From the NCBI GenBank assembly GCA_025617745.1, contig CM046859.1:23870006-23934005 (forward strand): a stretch of DNA of 64,000 bases, given 5' to 3'. The stretch's first letter is position 1, and each line of letters opens with the position of its first letter. The DNA is from Heliocidaris erythrogramma (taxonomy: Eukaryota > Echinodermata > Echinoidea > Camarodonta > Echinometridae). Of the stretch, positions 58,710 through 64,000 are shown piece by piece. The notes under the pieces were generated by a model. That model was not told where the DNA came from. It made no database searches and saw nothing but the letters and a program-made list of their open reading frames with translations. The translations under genes were made by a program, and so were the position numbers.

Positions 58710-58802
58710 GGTTCAATGCTGAAGACCATTCTCCTGTTCGTCTTCGCTCTTGGTACCATATTCACCGTCGCTTTCCTCATTATCACCATCGCTATCGCTT
58801 AA
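58710..58802 (+). CDS. Gene B final exon: C-terminal transmembrane tail
   Basis: Phase 0 reading after ATATACAG gives G-S-M-L-K then TILLFVFALGTIFTVAFLII, TIAIA and TAA at 58800-58802. This is a single hydrophobic helix of about 25 residues ending at the C-terminus, following K-T as in the last helix of FRRS1-type proteins. Joined to exon 11 it makes a 459-residue protein with five core helices plus this one. CpG and codon pattern differ from the flanking intron, supporting real coding use. With an extracellular DOMON and five helices before it, the C-terminus would return to the outer face. Confidence 0.85.
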   Translation, partial: GSMLKTILLFVFALGTIFTVAFLIITIAIA

Positions 58803-61800
58803 AGGGACAAGAGAGACTACATCCAGCTTCAACCAGCTATAGACAGTACTTTGTTTGATGCTAGTTTTGATATTGCTGGGAGAAAATTCAGATGTTTTCA
58901 GCTGATTGCCACCCATTTTAAATACATGTACTTAAATTGAAGGTACAGCATTATCCAGCTACAAATAGACTCTAGATGATATCGCTTTGGATACACGTAT
59001 GAAAGAAAGAAAGAAAGAATCTACATATTTGTATATAGGTAAACGTATGATAATACCACATGATGATAGCGGGCAGGTTAGCTACATGAATTGGCCCAAA
59101 TTCACAAAAGACGTTTTTTAAACCATGGTTTAGACCTTCGCCGTGGACTTAATTGATCTTTATATATAAACGTATATATTAAAGGCGCATTACCGTCCGC
59201 CCATTGGACAAGAGGACATGCTTATGGAGGTTTAAACCATAGTTTAAACCTCCATAAGCATAAGCGTAAATAAGCATATTTAAGTCTATAATAATATGCA
59301 TGTCTTAAGATGTGTATACACAATGGTAGCTGTAAATTGGTCTGGAATAATTGTTTTTTTTATAGATGAATGCATCCTCTTTGTCTTATATACATGACTC
59401 AACATCAACTGAAATTTATAGAAACTTATAGAAGAAATAGAAAGCTGTATTTACATATGTATGTGGCTTGTGCATTTACATATCTGGAAGTCAGTATTTG
59501 ATTTTTTTTCTTCAATTTTTTTACTTAATACTTTTTACCTAAATAGAAATACATGTAGTTCTAGAAATGTCATTTTGTTATTCTTTAAACATAATTCATG
59601 AAACAAACTCAAATTAAATGGCATTTATAGTGCTAACATAAGAAAAAACTTCGTCATAAATTGAGGTAGCAGTGTCAAAAGAAAAGAAGTTGCATTTAAA
59701 TATGAAGAGATCAACTTGCCATTTTGATGTGCCTTTTATCTGCTGCCTTCTTTGCAATATTCACTTTCAGAATTTCAGTCACCATTCCTAAATCATGTGT
59801 ACTTCATTTTCTCTGTTGGGCAATACTGTACAAATATTGTGGCATTTTCATACATGTCATTTACATGTAATGGGCTAGTAGTTTGTTATACTAGTATAAT
59901 AGAAGAATAATGTAATCAATATACCAATACATCTTTCAAAAGAATTTGTCCATCGGTTACCAGTTTGGAATCTAACTCTGCCTCTGATTCAGCAGCTACA
60001 TGTAAATGTATTTCTATATGATGTAGTTGTTGTCAGACAGTGTTTTTTTTTTTGATGATGAAGTAAATGTTACATGAACTTTATTTGTTATACTTCCATC
60101 ATGGAGGAATTATGATCATGAGAAATAGTATTGTGATATGTAATCTGGCTGCTCAGCACAACTACATTATGAATGTATGGAGTACCTCCTAAAATCATTG
60201 CTTTAAATAATTTCTGGAAACATGTTAAAAGTACATAAACTGCCTCTAATGAGGAAAGTTCCTCATTTGGACATCTGTCATATTTTTTTTTAGATGCATG
60301 TACGTGACTGTATAATAGGATTAATGTATCACCTGTACCAGCAAATCAATGACAATATACATGTACTAGTTATATGTCTGCTTATTGCCTTTCAGGTATA
60401 AAATTTGCATGATATCTTATTGTGCATGTATTGATTTTATACATGTATGTGTGATACTTTGAATATGTTTGATATTTTATATATTTGACACTGTTAGAAA
60501 ATGTTACATTTTCTTTCTACATGTACATGTACCTGAATTTGGAGAGATGAGACCCAGTCTGCAAATGGTGTGCAAGTCTTCAAATACAAGAATATTAATT
60601 GAAAGTTTTTTGTGATCAAGAAAAAAAATTTAAGGAAAATCAAAAGTACAATAGGACCACAAAGCCTTTTGTGAAATTTGAATACAAGAACGAAGTCCAA
60701 CACCTCAAAGCAATTTTGTATTTGTAAATGTGATATTGTAAACTCATTAGTTTACACAAATTTACTTAAATATTTTGCCATCATAAAGATTTTGTGATAT
60801 TGAATCATGTGGTTAATTTTGTCATGTATAGTACTTGATTATTTAAATGTTGTCATGTAGTGCTTTTAGAACTGTCTTTTCACTTTCTATTCAATTGATG
60901 TATGTTTTTTAGTTGTACACATGTACATGTATGTATTAAAAGTGCAGTGTATAGGGTTAGTGCATGTCGTGTATAGTCTTTAAGCGAATATAAACACTCT
61001 GAGGGAAAAATTTTAGGTAATAGAAAAAAGAAGAGATTTTTGAGTGAATACTTTGAGTGAATATAATTAGAATTGTAAGAAAAGAGAGCTGTGAGGTTAA
61101 AGACATTGTATATTTGTTAATTTTGTGATTTATTTTTCACAGCTATTTCTACCCTGGACTTGTACAATAGCTGTACGTGATGATGGATTCTTTTGATGTG
61201 TGTCCGCATGTTTTTATTCATGTATCTGTGTATATTTTTGGTTTGGTTTCTTAATGTATAATGTTTCTAACGCTGCTTACATCGTACAAAATTGATAAAG
61301 ATAACTGATAATAGTTGATAAAATGTTAAGTTTTAGCAATTTTTATACAAATACATGTATATTGTAGACCATTAATTTAGTCATGAAAAAGTGGGCATTT
61401 ATCTTTTACTCTCTGTAAGAATGTTGTGTGACATTTTTGGGAAGCTGCCCTAAAGTTCTTGAACAACGAGGTGAAATGCACAATTTTTTATACAATCTTT
61501 GGATGTGCGTGTACTAAAACATGCAAAATACATATTGAATTAATCTATGGTATGTTTAGTGACTAATAGAATTTATTAATTAGAGAATAAAATGCCTTTC
61601 TTCTCTCTCACTCCCATTTTATCATATGAACAAATAACGTACCTCCCCTCAAGTATATAGACTATTTTCATGGTTACATACTGGTTTTCATGTTGTGCGC
61701 AGCCTCTCTTGCAGTAATGAATGCTAGAAATCAGTGCATGAGCTGCTGGAAGCTTGTGGGACAGAGTGACCTTCTGTGGCTGTGAGAACTAGCCTGTACT

Positions 61801-62033
61801 TGAAGAAAAAACAGCTTTGACCTTCCATACAGTGTATATTCCTCTAGATAATTAAGCAAATTATTTATAGGTTCTCTGATGCTTTGAAAATTCATTCTGC
61901 ATGAAGATAAAACTTTGACAAAGTTCTAAATGATTGATTAATCATATTGGCAATGACATTATTACTATATTATTTGCCTCTTCAGTAATGTTGCATGATT
62001 GTTATATGCTTAAGGATACTGCATGTGAATAAA
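58803..62033 (+). other. Probable long 3' UTR of gene B
   Basis: AT-rich non-coding sequence with many TACATGTA motifs and no further splice-supported exon. AATAAA candidates are at 61586-61591 and 62028-62033. The UTR must end before the palindromic element at 62871. Confidence 0.45.
59218..59261. repeat. 44-bp near-perfect palindrome
   Basis: ATGCTTATGGAGGTTTAAAC pairs with GTTTAAACCTCCATAAGCAT across a 4-base centre (CATA). A related TTTTAAACCATGGTTTAGAC lies about 100 bp upstream, suggesting a small palindromic insertion near 59090-59280. Confidence 0.85.
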
Positions 62034-62870
62034 GGCCCAATTACATGTACCATCACTTCTAATTATTGAATAGTGAATTGTTGGATTCCTTGGGTCTCAT
62101 ATGATGCCATATTGCTCATCATTTTTATCAAATTGCCCTCAAGTCTTCCAAAAATAAAATTATTCCAAGGGAGGGGCTTTTCCTTCATGTACCCATTCTT
62201 TTAATACCCCCATTGACTAAGCACCTCATGACCATTTCACTTATGGCATCAATATGTTGCCATTCCTTTGTCTTTGGAACCTGAACAGACGATGCAATTA
62301 AAAGAGAGAGAAGAGTACTATGTGTCTCTATATTCATGCCTGTCAAAAGTAGATTGATATATGTACTGGTCTTAAAGATTTTGTTACAGGTTGATTTGAA
62401 AACTAATTTGATGAAACAGGGTAATTTTGTAATCTATTTTCCAATTATTTGAAAAGAGCTATTTCTATTTTATATAAAATGAAACATGATAGGAATCGTT
62501 AGCGGAGTTGGAAACCTTCCGAAAAATAGTTGCAAGATTTCTGAACAATGCCGTATGGCTACGTCATTGCTGTATAGGTAATTGGTTATAACAAACATAC
62601 ATTGTAGAAGTTTATTCTTTACAGCTTATATGCATGTTTTGTTGTAGAAATATGTAATGGTCTACAATACAGACCTTACAATGGAAGGAGTGTCACAAAA
62701 TATGTATTCTGTTTTTCTTCTATTTCTCTACAAAATCAAATTTATATTAAATTTTAGTATCAGATTGACTTAACTCAGTGCATCATTTGTTGTTTGCTTT
62801 GACGTGCTGATACATATTGTGTATCATATGAAGTGGAATTTGTGAGAAATAATGGATATACATGTACATC

Positions 62871-63450
62871 TACAGTCAGCAAATAAAGTGGACACTCTTT
62901 ATTGTTAAATTTTCATATAAACCGTCCATAAAATATAATAACATATATATATCAAGAAAAATAAGTACTCTATCAACATCATTTAAGATCAAGTTTTGAA
63001 CTTTCATGCTTGGAAGGGCACATTTATTTAACCGTTACATCTGATTAAGAAAATTGCAAAAGTCGAGCAAGTAGCCATTCAAATGTGGATGAGCATTTCC
63101 ATCTTGTATAGAGTCAGATTAAAACAATGAAAAGAGAAATCATGAAATATGCTTGAATTTGTGATTGTGCTTGTCAAGACCATGCAGTCCTTAGAAGACT
63201 ACAGTTGACATCCTAAAGCTTTAATTTTGTTTTCTTTGTTGAATAAGAATGTCTTTTAATACAGATGTACATGTTCCTAACGGTTAAATGAATGTGCCCA
63301 TCCAAGCATGACAGTTCAAAACTTGATCTTATTAACTGATGTTGGTAGAATATTCATTTTCTTTGATTTGATATATTTTATCATATTTTATTGACGGTTT
63401 ATACGAGAACTTTGAACAATATTGTCCACTTTCTTATATTACCCAGTGTA
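62871..63450. mobile_element. Tc1-type MITE with long inverted arms
   Basis: Starts TACAGTCAGCAAATAAAGTG and ends as the complement of TACACTGGGTAATATAAGAA; the arms then pair imperfectly for about 160 bp (e.g. GATCAAGTTTTGAACTTTCA near 62989 against GACAGTTCAAAACTTGATCT near 63311). The interior has no transposase. TA termini fit Tc1/mariner. Confidence 0.8.
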
Positions 63451-63885
63451 TATGACTGAAAGGTTTTCTTGAGCATGGTTGGCTATCGCAAATTTGCAAC
63501 AAACTTTGATTAGCACAAAAACTTCATTAAGCTGTTTCCCGGATAGGTCGAGTATAAGTTGCGTAATAAGAAGATACATGCTCAACATAGATGGCAATCT
63601 GAATACAACCAATGATAAGGTTAACCTCCATTGTGCAAATGCCACTTTGGTATTAGCAGTGCACTGATGAAAATATTTATTTACCGAAGTACCGTACATG
63701 AAAGTTAAGAAACTAGATAAAGTAGGGGGTGGACCAATCAAAACAATTCACTTTAAATGTAAGAATCGAGGTTGCTCCTATTACACTAGTTATAATTGGT
63801 AGCAGACTGAAGTAATGCCAGTCGAAATAAACAGGCCACTGTTAGACTTGGTACAGGGTAACCATTAGTGACGGTGTGGTTGTGA
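63451..63885. other. Intergenic stretch, nothing recognised
   Basis: Short overlapping frames on both strands (63439-63741) mirror each other and show no family similarity. Confidence 0.45.
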
Positions 63886-63887
63886 TG

Positions 63888-64000
63888 GTACAGTGGAAAC
63901 TCTGTATAAAGAGCTCTGATACACGCATAACGAAATTCCTGATACAAGAGGGTAATTTTGCTGGTCCCAGGTCTTTATGTTCTTTTTTTTTTTACACATT
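63888..64000 (+). mobile_element. Left end of a pogo/Tigger-like element, runs off the window
   Basis: TACAGTGGAAACTCTGTATAAAG followed by ATAACGAAATTCCTGATAC and GGTCCCAGG resembles pogo/Tigger termini and the element at 47032. The rest is outside the window. Confidence 0.45.

Noticed and set aside
63439-63741. 100-residue minus-strand frame
   Set aside because: It starts partly within the Tc1-type MITE, is mirrored by an open + frame, and has no recognisable motif.

Overview
This is a low-GC, intron-rich, repeat-dense metazoan window. The exons are short (33-200 bp) with canonical GT/AG borders and long introns. Mono- and dinucleotide runs, palindromic MITEs and degraded LINE fragments are abundant, and the motif TACATGTA recurs throughout. 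No bacterial-type operons are present. The repeat landscape and the domain type of the gene suggest a marine invertebrate deuterostome, with an echinoderm favoured. That is inference, not proof.

Two genes on the + strand can be supported. Gene A (147-3399, 5' part outside the window) is the end of a DOMON-domain gene: one DOMON exon spliced to a short terminal exon encoding a GPI-signal-like hydrophobic tail. Gene B (first coding exon 29785, last coding exon 58710-58802) is a complete DOMON plus cytochrome b561 gene related to ferric-chelate reductase 1 (FRRS1/SDR2/CYBDOM type). Eleven constitutive exons give 429 codons with every splice phase consistent. They are followed by a choice of 3' ends, all in phase 0: a 10-residue charged tail (46148), a 38-residue tail or 48-nt cassette (49250), or a final transmembrane tail (58710). 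The predicted product has a signal peptide, an extracellular DOMON with candidate haem ligands Met99 and His190, and a b561 core with His222, His263, His303 and His339. It should be a transmembrane electron-transfer protein (ferric or cupric reductase, or ascorbate-linked). Gene A's DOMON exon is clearly paralogous to exon 4 of gene B, so the two are a tandem duplication. Gene A ends before the DOMON His and has no b561 domain.

The rest is mostly mobile DNA. 4.45-6.35 kb holds a Kolobok-like element (TTAA target duplication, 19-bp perfect terminal repeats) carrying a broken THAP domain. 6.4-7.2 kb is poly-G/poly-C rich. 8.1-8.65 kb has a Tc1-like transposase relic and a LINE tail. 9.34-9.69 kb is a CpG-rich island ending in a splice-donor-like site, a candidate promoter for gene B. 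10.57-11.91 kb is a giant foldback palindrome with a second palindrome nested in one arm. 12.45-15.05 kb is a ~150-bp tandem array broken by a LINE and a MITE, and 51.88-52.82 kb is a second, diverged array of the same architecture; in both, monomers carry a DR1 nuclear-receptor consensus. 16.77-17.32 kb is a ~135-bp tandem repeat. Several MITE families occur as two or three copies. Introns of gene B hold a foldback structure with C-rich/G-rich inverted arrays around a LINE reverse-transcriptase pseudogene (38.67-41.33 kb) and an inverted repeat pair in intron 9.

I found no prokaryote-style defence system, CRISPR array, rRNA or intact tRNA. The points most worth following up are the tandem DOMON paralogs with different tails, the alternative 3' ends of gene B, the DR1-bearing arrays, and the long palindromes.
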